Positions 7,005 to 14,977 are shown, numbered from the stretch's first letter. The stretch: 26,135 nucleotides of DNA from CAZJBP01 sp964544115 (GCA_964544115.1 CAZJBP010000024.1:1-26135); one strand, 5' to 3'. The notes: generated by a model not told the origin, from the letters alone. Translations and numbers: made by a program.

Positions 7005-7560
7005 GCGCCTCGTTCACCGCAGCGACGAGATCCGGGTCCTCGGGCTTGGTGCGGCTTCCAAACCGCGCGGCAATCGCGCCGTCCCGCCCGATCAGGAACT
7101 TGTTGAAGTTCCAGGAGATCTCGCCGCCGAACGCGGGGTTGGTCTCTTTCGCGGTCAGGTACGCGTAGAGCGGGTGGATGTCCTTACCCTTGACCGAGAT
7201 CTTCGCGAACATCGGGAAGGTGACGCCATAGGTCAGCGTGCAGAAGCTCTTGATCTCCGCTTCGGTTCCCGGCTCCTGCCCCATGAAGTCGTTCGCGGGG
7301 AAGCCGAGGACGACCAGGCCTTGGTCCTTGTGGGTCTCGTACAGTTTCTCCAGTTCCTTGTATTGCCCCGTGAAGCCGCACCGGCTGGCCACGTTAACGA
7401 TCAGCAGCACCTTTCCTTTGAAGTCCGAAAGATTTACTGCCTTCCCGTCAATATCCTGCATCGTGAAGTCGTATACGTTCGTCATGGCTGCCTCCCCTCG
7501 ATTGCATATGCTGAGCCAGATACACCCCATCGCCATCCCGATCGCGATCAGTCCTCTCAT
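6988..7560 (-). CDS. Glutathione peroxidase family protein with probable export signal (BtuE-like)
   Basis: The 190-residue product is a thiol peroxidase of the GPx family, reducing hydrogen peroxide or lipid hydroperoxides, in bacteria usually with thioredoxin. The peroxidatic site is Cys61 in NVASRCGFTGQY. The rest of the tetrad is Gln95 (MGQEPG), Trp150 and Asn151 (ISWNFNKFLIG). Cys107 in SFCTLTYGVTFPMF is at the usual place of the resolving cysteine. Start 7560 adds a signal-like N-terminus (MRGLIAIGMAMGCIWLSICNR) and has GGGGAGGGG upstream. An inner ATG at 7485, also preceded by GGGGAGG, would give a 165-residue cytoplasmic form. The gene is divergent from the flavin oxidoreductase gene and convergent with the DUF3833 gene, inside the lipid cluster. 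Confidence 0.92.
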   Translation of the reverse strand: MRGLIAIGMAMGCIWLSICNRGEAAMTNVYDFTMQDIDGKAVNLSDFKGKVLLIVNVASRCGFTGQYKELEKLYETHKDQGLVVLGFPANDFMGQEPGTEAEIKSFCTLTYGVTFPMFAKISVKGKDIHPLYAYLTAKETNPAFGGEISWNFNKFLIGRDGAIAARFGSRTKPEDPDLVAAVNEALKAKN

Positions 7561-7642
7561 AACATCCCCTCCCCGTTTCTCTGTTCTTACGCTCATTCTG
7601 ATCACCACCCTACTCCCCCTGGCGCCGGGAGGATAGCCTTTC

Positions 7643-7670
7643 TTGCAACCGACGGCGGCGCTGATAGACT
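7643..7670 (+). promoter_or_regulatory. Candidate promoter giving a leaderless COG2907 mRNA
   Basis: In the 116-bp divergent interval (7561-7676), TTGCAA (7643-7648) and TAGACT (7665-7670) are 16 bp apart, each 4/6 to consensus. Transcription would start close to the A of ATG 7677. No Shine-Dalgarno motif is visible before that ATG. Confidence 0.3.
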
Positions 7671-7676
7671 CTCCGC

Positions 7677-8951
7677 ATGATTTCCACGACCCCATCGAGG
7701 ATTGCCGTGGTCGGCGCGGGCGCGGCCGGCCTGACCGCCGCCCACATTCTGCAGCGACGGCATCGCGTGACGCTCTTTGAAAAGAACGACTACGCGGGAG
7801 GCCACGCGCATACGGTCGAGATCCCCGACGGCCCCGACAAGGGCACGCCCGTGGATACGGGGTTCATCGTGATGAACCACCGCAACTACCCGCTCCTGAC
7901 GCGCCTGTTCGAGCAGCTCCGCGTCCCGCTGCGCGACAGCGAGATGTCGTTCGGCTACTGGGACGAGAACACGGGCCTGCAATACTCGGGCGGCGGGCTG
8001 AACGGCCTCTTCGCGCAGCGCCGCAACCTGCTCAAGCCGGCATTCCTCCGGATGGTGCGCGACGTCTTCCGGTTCTTCCGCGAGGCGGAGCGCGACCTGG
8101 CCGCCGGAGGGCTGCGGGACCAGACGCTCGGCGACTATCTCCGCCGCGGCCGCTACTCGGACTATTTCATCCGGCACCACCTCACCCCGATGGCGGCGGC
8201 CATCTGGTCCACGCCCGACAGCCGGATGATGGACTTCCCGGCGGAATCGTTCCTGCAGTTCTTCCGCAACCACGGACTGCTGACGGTCAACGACCGGCCG
8301 CAGTGGCGCACCGTCGTGGGCGGCAGCCACTGTTACGTCCGGCGCATGCTGGCGGATTTCCAGGGCGAGGTGCGCCTCTGCGCGCCCGTCGCCTCCATCC
8401 GCCGCCACGAGGACCGGGTTTCCCTCGCCACGGCGGCGGGCCCGGCCGGCGACTTCGACGCCGTGGTCATCGCCGCCCACGCCGACGAGGCGCTGGGCCT
8501 GCTGGCGGATCCGTCGAACGAGGAGCGCCGGCTCCTGGGTGCCTGGGTGTATCAGCCCAACGAGACGGTGCTGCACACTGACGACGCCGTCATGCCCCCG
8601 CTGCGCCGCGTCTGGTCGTCATGGAACTACACCCGCGAGCGAGGGAGCGACTTGTCCGCGCCGGCCTCGCTGACCTACGACATGAATCGCCTCCAAGGCC
8701 TCCAGACGCGCGCGCCGCTGTTGGTCACCCTCAACCGTCGCGCCCCGCTGCCTGCGGGCCGCGTCATCCTGCGCACGACCTACTTTCACCCCACCTATTC
8801 CCGCGACACGCTCGACGCCCAGCGCCTCCTGCCCGGGCTCAACGGGACGCGCCGCACCTGGTTCTGCGGAAGCTATTTCGGCTACGGCTTTCACGAGGAC
8901 GCCGTGCGCTCGGCGGTCGAGTTGGTGCGGGGATTCGGGCTGGATCTGTGA
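7677..8951 (+). CDS. COG2907 FAD-dependent oxidoreductase (amine-oxidase-like), fatty-acid-modifying candidate
   Basis: The 424-residue flavoprotein has an N-terminal Rossmann fold: IAVVGAGAAGLTAA (residues 9-22) binds the FAD ADP part, Glu35 contacts ribose, and NDYAGGHAHTV holds the GG motif. The middle contains MNHRNYPLLTRLFEQLRV and HHLTPMAAAIWSTPD, typical of COG2907. The end carries a second FAD contact around RTWFCGSYFGYGFHEDA. In proteobacteria, COG2907 proteins accompany DUF1365 and a Cfa-type methyltransferase. Relatives are proposed to dehydrogenate or reduce methylated acyl chains (furan or 10-methyl fatty acid routes, from memory). The gene overlaps the next one by 4 bp (GTGA), so the two products are probably made together. 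ATG 7677 has no clear ribosome site. Confidence 0.9.
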   Translation: MISTTPSRIAVVGAGAAGLTAAHILQRRHRVTLFEKNDYAGGHAHTVEIPDGPDKGTPVDTGFIVMNHRNYPLLTRLFEQLRVPLRDSEMSFGYWDENTGLQYSGGGLNGLFAQRRNLLKPAFLRMVRDVFRFFREAERDLAAGGLRDQTLGDYLRRGRYSDYFIRHHLTPMAAAIWSTPDSRMMDFPAESFLQFFRNHGLLTVNDRPQWRTVVGGSHCYVRRMLADFQGEVRLCAPVASIRRHEDRVSLATAAGPAGDFDAVVIAAHADEALGLLADPSNEERRLLGAWVYQPNETVLHTDDAVMPPLRRVWSSWNYTRERGSDLSAPASLTYDMNRLQGLQTRAPLLVTLNRRAPLPAGRVILRTTYFHPTYSRDTLDAQRLLPGLNGTRRTWFCGSYFGYGFHEDAVRSAVELVRGFGLDL

Positions 8952-10915
8952 ACTCACGACTCTACATCGCCAACGCCACGCACGCCCGGTTCACGCCGGT
9001 GCCGCACCGCTTCAGCTACCCGGTCTACACCTTCGCCTTCGACCTCGACGAACTCCCGGCGCTCGACCGGCAGGTGCGGGGCTTCGGGTACAACCGCGCG
9101 GCGCCCGTTTCCCTGCACGATCGCGATTACCTGCGGGGCGACGGGACGCTGCGGGAGCGCCTCATGCGTCTTCTGCGGGACGCGGGTTGCGACGACGACC
9201 TGGCGCGCGTGGAATTGCTGACCATGCCGCGCCTGTTCGGGCACGTCTTCAACCCGGTGAGCTGCTTCTACGGCTACCGGACGGACGGGTCCGTGCGCTG
9301 CATCGTGGCGGAGGTCAACAACACCTTTGGAGAGCGCCACCTGTATATCCTGCGCGGGCCGGAGGGCGACCCGCGGTGCTTCCCGCTGCGGTTCCGGCAC
9401 GACAAGCAGTTTCACGTCTCGCCGTTCAACGACATGCGCGGCCACTACGCGTTCAGCTTCTCGGAGCTGGGCCCTCGCATGCGGATCGCGATCGACCTCG
9501 TGCGCGACGGCGACACCGTCCTGACCGCTGAGCTCAGGGGCAATGCCGTGCCGCTCGACTCCCGGACGCTGCGGGAGCACCTGATGCGGCACCCGCTGCG
9601 GATTGTGTCCAACGCGCCCCGCATCGCATGGCAGGCCTGCCTCCTGCACTACCGCCGGAAACTGCCCGTTCACCACAAGCCCAACCCCTCGCACCCCATG
9701 ACCGTCCGCGTGCCGCCGCCTACGCTCCGCGAGCGGTGGGCGATGCGGGCGGTGCGGCGCCTGCTCGCCGGGGTGCAGGACGGCCGCCTCCTTGTCATGC
9801 TTCCCGGCGGCGATGAGTGGGCCTTCGGGCGCGGAGCCGAAGCGCCGGCCTGCACGCTGCGGGTGTGGAGCTACCGCCTCTTCACGCGCCTGCTGCTGGG
9901 CGGGGACATCGGGTTTGGCGAATCGTACACGGCGGGAGAATGGACGGCGGACGACCTGCCCGCACTGGTGGCGCTGCTCGTGCGGAACATGGCGGCGCTG
10001 GACACCACGATGAACGGGGGGCCCGTGGCGGTCCGGTTCGCCAACCGCCTCCTCCACGCGCGGCGGCGCAACACCGCCGGCGGCAGCCGGCGGAACATCC
10101 GCGCCCACTACGATCTGGGCAACGATTTCTACCGCCAGTGGCTCGACCCGGAAACGATGATGTATTCGTGCGCCGTGTTCGAGCGGCCCGGCCAGGCGCT
10201 GGCCGACGCCCAGCGGGCCAGGTTGCGGCGGGTCATCGGTCTGGCCGGGATCGGCCCGGATCACCACGTGCTCGAGATCGGCTGCGGCTGGGGCGGGTTC
10301 GCGATCGAGGCCGCGCGGCTCACGGGCTGCCGGGTCACGGGGATCACCATTTCCGAGGAGCAGCTCCGACTGGCCCGCGAGCGCGTCCGGGCCGCGGGGC
10401 TGGCGGGTCGCATCGAGCTGAAGCTGATGGACTACCGCGATCTGGAGGGGCGGTACGATCGCGTGGTTTCCCTCGAGATGCTCGAGGCCGTGGGCCACGA
10501 CTACTACGGGCTCTATTTCCGGAAGTGCGCGGAGGCGCTCAGGCCCGGCGGCCGGCTGCTCCTGCAGGTCATCACCATTCCCGATGCGCGCTACGAGGCC
10601 TACCGGCGCACCCCGGACTGGATCCAGAAGCACATCTTTCCCGGCGGGCTCCTGCCCTCGCGCGCCATCCTCGAGGCGGCCATGGGAGCGGCGCAGCTCC
10701 GGGTGGACCGCGCCGAGAGCATCGGCCTGCATTATGCGCCCACGCTCCGGGCCTGGCGCGAGCGGTTCAACGCCTGCGCCGTGGATCTGCAGCGCCTGGG
10801 GTTTGACGCCACGTTTCAACGCAAGTGGAACTACTATTTGTCCTACTGCGAGGCCGGTTTCGCGACCGGGTATATCGACGACTGGCTGCTGTCCGGATCC
10901 GCCACAGCGCCCTAG
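8948..10915 (+). CDS. Fusion of DUF1365 with a cyclopropane-fatty-acid-synthase-type methyltransferase
   Basis: This single 655-residue reading frame has no internal stop. Residues 1 to about 250 are DUF1365 (COG3496): RLYIANATHARFTPVPHRFSY, LLTMPRLFGHVFNPVSCFY, EVNNTFGERHLY and KQFHVSPFNDMRGHY. Residues from about 257 are a Cfa-type SAM methyltransferase (COG2230). They comprise an N-terminal domain with GDIGFGESYTAGEW, the SAM site LEIGCGWGGFA (442-452), Cys408 (MMYSCAVFE), Glu513 (SLEMLEAVGH), KHIFPGGLLPS and the C-terminal WNYYLSYCEAGF. The position aligned with the bicarbonate-binding His266 of E. coli Cfa appears to be Gln540. These two domains are usually separate neighbouring genes. 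The GTG start overlaps the COG2907 stop by 4 bp. The likely role is methylation of unsaturated phospholipid acyl chains at the inner membrane. The 3' end meets phoR at a shared CTAG. Confidence 0.9.
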   Translation: MNSRLYIANATHARFTPVPHRFSYPVYTFAFDLDELPALDRQVRGFGYNRAAPVSLHDRDYLRGDGTLRERLMRLLRDAGCDDDLARVELLTMPRLFGHVFNPVSCFYGYRTDGSVRCIVAEVNNTFGERHLYILRGPEGDPRCFPLRFRHDKQFHVSPFNDMRGHYAFSFSELGPRMRIAIDLVRDGDTVLTAELRGNAVPLDSRTLREHLMRHPLRIVSNAPRIAWQACLLHYRRKLPVHHKPNPSHPMTVRVPPPTLRERWAMRAVRRLLAGVQDGRLLVMLPGGDEWAFGRGAEAPACTLRVWSYRLFTRLLLGGDIGFGESYTAGEWTADDLPALVALLVRNMAALDTTMNGGPVAVRFANRLLHARRRNTAGGSRRNIRAHYDLGNDFYRQWLDPETMMYSCAVFERPGQALADAQRARLRRVIGLAGIGPDHHVLEIGCGWGGFAIEAARLTGCRVTGITISEEQLRLARERVRAAGLAGRIELKLMDYRDLEGRYDRVVSLEMLEAVGHDYYGLYFRKCAEALRPGGRLLLQVITIPDARYEAYRRTPDWIQKHIFPGGLLPSRAILEAAMGAAQLRVDRAESIGLHYAPTLRAWRERFNACAVDLQRLGFDATFQRKWNYYLSYCEAGFATGYIDDWLLSGSATAP

Positions 10916-12705
10916 TCGGAAGCGCCCTCGGGGGAGCAGCGGCGGAGCGTCAGGGTAAAGGTGCTGCCTTCACCCACTCGGCTGGCAACCTCGGCACGGC
11001 CGCCGTGAACCAGCGTGATGTGTTTGACAATCGCGAGGCCAAGCCCGGTGCCTCCCAGCTTGCGGCTGCGGCTCTTATCGACGCGGTAGAACCGTTCAAA
11101 CAAGTGCGGCAGGTGCGTGGCGGGAATGCCAGGCCCCTTGTCGATCACGCATATTGCGACCTTGTCGCCCTGCGCCTCGCACGCGATTCTGACGAGCGTT
11201 CCTTCGCCGCTGTATTTCACGGCATTGTCGATCAGGTTCCCGACCGCCTGTTCCAGTAGGTGGGCGTCGGCCTTGACGCACAGGTCCGGCGCGCACGCCA
11301 CCTCGACAGCGATGCGTTTGGCGTCGGCAGCGGGGTGATGGTCGCGAACGGCGGCCTCGATGATGGGCTTCAGCGGCTCAGCCCCCAGCGGCTCAGCGTC
11401 CGCCTCGGTGCCATGCTCGAGTTTCGACAGCATGAGCATGTCTTCGATGATTGACTGCAGGCGCTCGGACTGGCGCTGGATGATCTTCAGAAAACGGGCG
11501 CGGGTCTCGGGATCCTCCCCCGCGCCATCCAGCAGGGTGTCCGCGAACCCCCGGATAGACGTGACCGGCGTCTTGAGTTCGTGCGAGGCGTTGGCCACGA
11601 AGTCCCGCTGGAGGGCCTCCATCTTCCGCAGGCGCGTCACGTCCGCCAGCACGATCACGGCGCCGGCGCCGGTGCCGGCCGGGCCGCGCAGCAGGGTACC
11701 GCGAGCCTGCAAGTACCGGTCGCTCGCGGGGAGGTCGACCGGCGCCTCGACCGTCACGCCGTCCGTCAGGATGAGCTGCACCAACCGGTCGAGGTCGGGG
11801 TTGCGGATGACCTCCAGCAACTCGCGGCCGCGCCAGCCAGCGTCCTCCACCCCGAACACGTCGACCGCCGCCCGGTTCAATTCGATCAGCCGCCGTCCAG
11901 GGTCCACCGCAACGACGGCCTCGGTCATGCACCCCAGCAGCGCCTCCTGCTCGTCGCGCTGCCGTGTGACCGTGTCGATCCGATCCTGCCACTGGGCGGC
12001 CATCCGGTTCATCGCCACGGCAACGGCGTTGACTTCGACGATGCGCGAGGCTCCGAGGCGTCGATCCAGTTTCCCGACGGCAAACCGCTCAGCCCCCTCG
12101 CACAGATCCAGGAGCGGGCGGGCGAACCGGCGCGCCACAACGATGCTGACCAGCGCGGAGGCGGCGATAATAAGCGCCCCGCTCCAGAGCAGTTTAGGCC
12201 AGAGACGGTTGAGCAGCCCTTCCACCTCGCGCAGCGGAACCGACACCCGCAGGCAGGCCTCTGCCCCCGCGGCAGGCGAGCCGACCAGCGGCACGGCCAC
12301 GTACATCAGGTCCCTTCGGACCGTTCGGCTGTAGCGGATCGACATGCCCGTCTGTCCCTTCAGGGCCTGGAGGACCTCCGGCCGGTCGCCGTGGTTCTCC
12401 ATCTCGGCGGGCTGCGCCTCGGAATCGCCCGCCACCCGGCCGTCGGACCGGATCACGGTGATCCGGTACCCTGACGACCGCCCCAGCGCCTTGCACATCT
12501 CGTCCAGGCCGGGAGCGTCCGCCAGCGCCCACGGGCCCTCGAAGTCGCGGGCCACCAGGCGAGCCACGGAGGTCAGTTCGCGTTCCGTCCATTCGATCTG
12601 CAGGCTGCGGGCTGCGCGGGCCGCGCTCCAGGCCATGGCCGCGAGGGCAACGCAGGTGATGCCCACGAAAGCCGGAAACACGTGCCCGATCAGTTTACGT
12701 CTCAC
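10912..12705 (-). CDS. phoR: Phosphate-regulon sensor histidine kinase
   Basis: The 597-residue inner-membrane kinase should sense phosphate sufficiency through the Pst/PhoU complex and phosphorylate PhoB. Domains in order: membrane segment 1 (about 7-30), a periplasmic region of about 140 residues, membrane segment 2 (about 171-191), HAMP (about 192-245), PAS (about 252-355), HisKA with the phospho-accepting His375 in ANASHELKTP, then HATPase with N-box (N490/N494), G1 DKGPGIP and G2 GGTGLGLAIVKH (551-562). E. coli PhoR lacks a sizeable periplasmic loop; this one has it, as in Bacillus-type PhoR. The start is GTG 12705, overlapping the phoB stop (GTGA) with an AGGAG inside the phoB end. It is the last gene of the Pho operon. 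Confidence 0.94.
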   Translation of the reverse strand: MRRKLIGHVFPAFVGITCVALAAMAWSAARAARSLQIEWTERELTSVARLVARDFEGPWALADAPGLDEMCKALGRSSGYRITVIRSDGRVAGDSEAQPAEMENHGDRPEVLQALKGQTGMSIRYSRTVRRDLMYVAVPLVGSPAAGAEACLRVSVPLREVEGLLNRLWPKLLWSGALIIAASALVSIVVARRFARPLLDLCEGAERFAVGKLDRRLGASRIVEVNAVAVAMNRMAAQWQDRIDTVTRQRDEQEALLGCMTEAVVAVDPGRRLIELNRAAVDVFGVEDAGWRGRELLEVIRNPDLDRLVQLILTDGVTVEAPVDLPASDRYLQARGTLLRGPAGTGAGAVIVLADVTRLRKMEALQRDFVANASHELKTPVTSIRGFADTLLDGAGEDPETRARFLKIIQRQSERLQSIIEDMLMLSKLEHGTEADAEPLGAEPLKPIIEAAVRDHHPAADAKRIAVEVACAPDLCVKADAHLLEQAVGNLIDNAVKYSGEGTLVRIACEAQGDKVAICVIDKGPGIPATHLPHLFERFYRVDKSRSRKLGGTGLGLAIVKHITLVHGGRAEVASRVGEGSTFTLTLRRCSPEGASD

Positions 12706-13397
12706 GACTCCTCTTCTTTCATCCGGTAGCCGAACCCGCGAACGGTTTCTATGTGTCGGGAGGCCTTGCCCAGCTTGCGCCTCAGCCCCATGACCTGCAC
12801 GTCCACGGACCGGTCCGTGACCGGGTAGTTCTCGCCGTGAACCGCGTCGACGATCTGGTAGCGGGAAAAGACCCAGCCGGGGTGTCGCGCGAGGAAATGC
12901 AGAATGCGGAACTCCGAGGACGTCAGATCCGCAACCCGTCCGCCGACGCGCACCTCGCGGCGGAGCGGGTCAATCGCTATGTCGTGGAGCGCCACCGGTT
13001 CGTTGTCCGCTGGCTCGGGCTGAGTGCCGCGGCGCAGGACGGCGCGCACGCGGGCAACCAGCTCGCGGGCCCGGAACGGCTTGGTGATGTAGTCCTCCGC
13101 CCCGAGCTCGAGGCCGGCCACCACGTCGGATTCCTCGCCTTTCGCCGTCACCATCACCACCGGAAGGTCGCGCGTCTGCGCTCCGGCCTTGAGCCGGCGG
13201 CACACTTCCAGACCGTCGAGCTTCGGCAGCATCAGGTCCAGCAGGACCAGATCGGGCCGCTCCTTTGCGACACGATCGAGGGCGGCCTCGCCGCTCTCGA
13301 CGCGTTTGACGTCATAGCCTTCGCGCTCGAGGTTGTACCCGATCAATTCGGCGATGTCGTCGTCGTCCTCCACCACCAGGATTCGTCCGCGGGCCAT
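12702..13397 (-). CDS. phoB: Phosphate-regulon response regulator
   Basis: The 231-residue OmpR/PhoB-class transcription factor has a receiver domain at residues 1-120 with the acidic cluster (E10, D11, D12), phospho-acceptor Asp54 in LLDLMLP, Thr84 in VMVTA and Lys106 in ITKPF. A winged-helix DNA-binding domain follows (about 130-228), with LTSSEFRILHFLARHPGWVF, the recognition helix near DRSVDVQVMGLRRKLG, and the wing IETVRGFGYRM. ATG 13397 has a strong AAGGAGGAGG. The gene follows phoU by 11 bp and overlaps phoR by 4 bp. Its predicted target is the repeat array upstream of the porin gene at the head of this operon, which would make the operon self-activating. Confidence 0.95.
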   Translation of the reverse strand: MARGRILVVEDDDDIAELIGYNLEREGYDVKRVESGEAALDRVAKERPDLVLLDLMLPKLDGLEVCRRLKAGAQTRDLPVVMVTAKGEESDVVAGLELGAEDYITKPFRARELVARVRAVLRRGTQPEPADNEPVALHDIAIDPLRREVRVGGRVADLTSSEFRILHFLARHPGWVFSRYQIVDAVHGENYPVTDRSVDVQVMGLRRKLGKASRHIETVRGFGYRMKEEES

Positions 13398-13408
13398 GCC
13401 CCTCCTCC

Positions 13409-14086
13409 TTACCTCGCCGACCGGATATCGTCTTCCGCCCGGTGCCGCACGATGTCGCCGGTCACCACGTAGACGACCTCTTCGGCGATGTTCGTCGCAT
13501 GGTCGGCAATCCGCTCGAGGTGCCGCGACACGCTCAGCAGGTGCAACAGCACGTTCGCATCCGCCGAGCGCGTCTGGATGCCGTCCTTGACCGTATCGTA
13601 CATGGCGCGGTTCATATCGTCCACCTCATCGTCGGCGGTACACACCTCGCGCGCCGCCTTCACGTCCAGCCGCACAAAGGCGTCGAGCGCACCGCGAAAC
13701 ATAACCATCACCTTGCCCGCCATGCCGGCAAAGTCAAACCGGTCCGAGACGTCGCTTTGCGTCGCGAGGTATTCGGCCCGTTCGGCGATTTTGACGGCGA
13801 GGTCTCCGATGCGTTCGAGGTCGGCGTTGATCTTGACGCTCGCGACGATGACGCGGAGGTCGATGGCCACGGGCTGGTGGAGCGCAAGGATATGGAGCGC
13901 GTCCTCCTCCAGCTCGACCTCCATGCGGTCGATGTCCGGGTCGCGGGCAATCACCTGGCGCGCCAGGCCGGCGTCCCGCTCTCCGAGCGCCAGGACGGAC
14001 AGCACGACCTGCCGCTCGACGGCCGCGCACATCCGCAGGACCCGTTCCTTCAACTCCGTCATTTCCTTCTGCAGGTGCTCCGACAT
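13409..14086 (-). CDS. phoU: Phosphate transport and signalling regulator PhoU
   Basis: The 225-residue cytoplasmic protein is built of two related three-helix bundles. Each carries the metal-binding signature of the family: LERIGDLAVKIAER in the first half and LERIADHATNIAEE in the second. PhoU links the Pst transporter to PhoR and keeps the regulon off when phosphate is plentiful. The opening SEHLQKEMTELKERVLRM is typical. The length is normal. It lies between pstB and phoB on the same strand, 25 bp after pstB, as in many pst-pho operons. Confidence 0.95.
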   Translation of the reverse strand: MSEHLQKEMTELKERVLRMCAAVERQVVLSVLALGERDAGLARQVIARDPDIDRMEVELEEDALHILALHQPVAIDLRVIVASVKINADLERIGDLAVKIAERAEYLATQSDVSDRFDFAGMAGKVMVMFRGALDAFVRLDVKAAREVCTADDEVDDMNRAMYDTVKDGIQTRSADANVLLHLLSVSRHLERIADHATNIAEEVVYVVTGDIVRHRAEDDIRSAR

Positions 14087-14111
14087 GGCAATGCGGTGTC
14101 CTTCCGGCCGC

Positions 14112-14977
14112 TCAACCGAACCGGCCGGTGATGTAGTCCTCGGTTTGCTTGTTCACGGGGTTCGTGAAGACCTCCCGCGTGGCGCCGTATTCGACCAGGT
14201 GGCCTTCGTACATGAACGCCGTCCGGTCCGACACGCGCGCGGCCTGCTGCATGTTGTGCGTGACGATGATGATCGTGTACTGGCCGCGCAGCTGGCCGAT
14301 CAGGTCCTCGATGCGCGTCGTGGCGCTGGGATCCAGGGCGGAGGTCGGCTCGTCCATCAGCAGGATTTCGGGGTTGACCGCCAGCGCCCGCGCGAGGCAC
14401 AGCCGCTGCTGCTGGCCGCCGGACAGGCCCAGCGCGTTGGCGTCAAGCCGCTCGCGCACCTCGGTCCNNNNNNNNNNGCCGCGCGGGTCAGGCTCTCCTC
14501 GACCACCCGGTCGAGGTCCTCCCTGCGGCGCACGCCCTGCAGCCGGGGTCCGTAGGCGACGTTGTCGTACACCGACTTCGGGAACGGGTTGGGCTTCTGA
14601 AATACCATCCCGACCCGGCAGCGCAGGGCCACCACGTCCACCCGCGCGTCGTGAATGTCCTGCCCGTCCACGAGCAGGACGCCGTCGGGCCGGCACCCGG
14701 GAATGAGGTCGTTCATGCGGTTGATCGCCCGCAGGAACGTGCTCTTGCCGCAGCCGCTGGGTCCGATCACGGCCGTGACCAGTCCGGACCGGATCGACAG
14801 GGACACGCGCTTCACCGCCTCGTTGCGCCCGTAGAACACGGAGAAGCCCTCCGCCTCGACGTGGATGCGCCCTTCCCCCGGCGCCGCGGTTCCGGCGCTC
14901 GAGGCCCGGGTGGGGATCCGGATCGACAGGGGCTCGTCCGGTCCTGTTCGGCGCGTTGTGGCCTGCACAGTTTCCAT
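14112..14977 (-). CDS. pstB: Phosphate ABC transporter ATP-binding protein, interrupted by an assembly gap
   Basis: This is the ATPase that powers PstSCAB phosphate import at the inner membrane. On the N-terminal side are Walker A GPSGCGKST (72-80) and the Q-loop region MVFQKPNPFPKSVYDNVAYG. On the C-terminal side come the signature LSGGQQQRLC, Walker B ILLMDEPTSALDP and the switch histidine in VTHNMQQA. An extension of about 35 residues precedes the first conserved strand. Ten N (14468-14477) separate the two halves and put them in different frames. Replacing them by five bases gives A-A-x-W-T-E-V, matching the family's usual A-A-L-W-D-E-V, and a total of 286 residues, so the gene is probably intact. 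ATG 14977 is the best-supported start; a GTG about eight codons upstream is possible. Confidence 0.95.
14468..14477. other. Assembly gap (10 N) inside pstB
   Basis: Ten consecutive N. The pstB frames on each side require a true length of 2 modulo 3. Five bases restore the conserved A-A-L-W region just before the ABC signature. Confidence 0.95.

Noticed and set aside
7599..7604. TGATCA between the peroxidase and COG2907 genes as an RpoE/ChrR-type -35 element
   Set aside because: It resembles the TGATC of such promoters, but no suitable -10 lies at the expected distance on either strand.
8954..10819. 621-codon open frame antisense to the DUF1365-methyltransferase gene
   Set aside because: It has low-complexity, Arg/Pro/His-rich composition and no family motifs, while the plus strand carries two clear domains. 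This is a typical high-GC shadow frame.
9698..10915. A separate methyltransferase gene starting at an internal ATG (9698)
   Set aside because: There is no stop between the domains and no good ribosome site before this ATG; a fused product is the simpler reading, though an additional internal start cannot be excluded.
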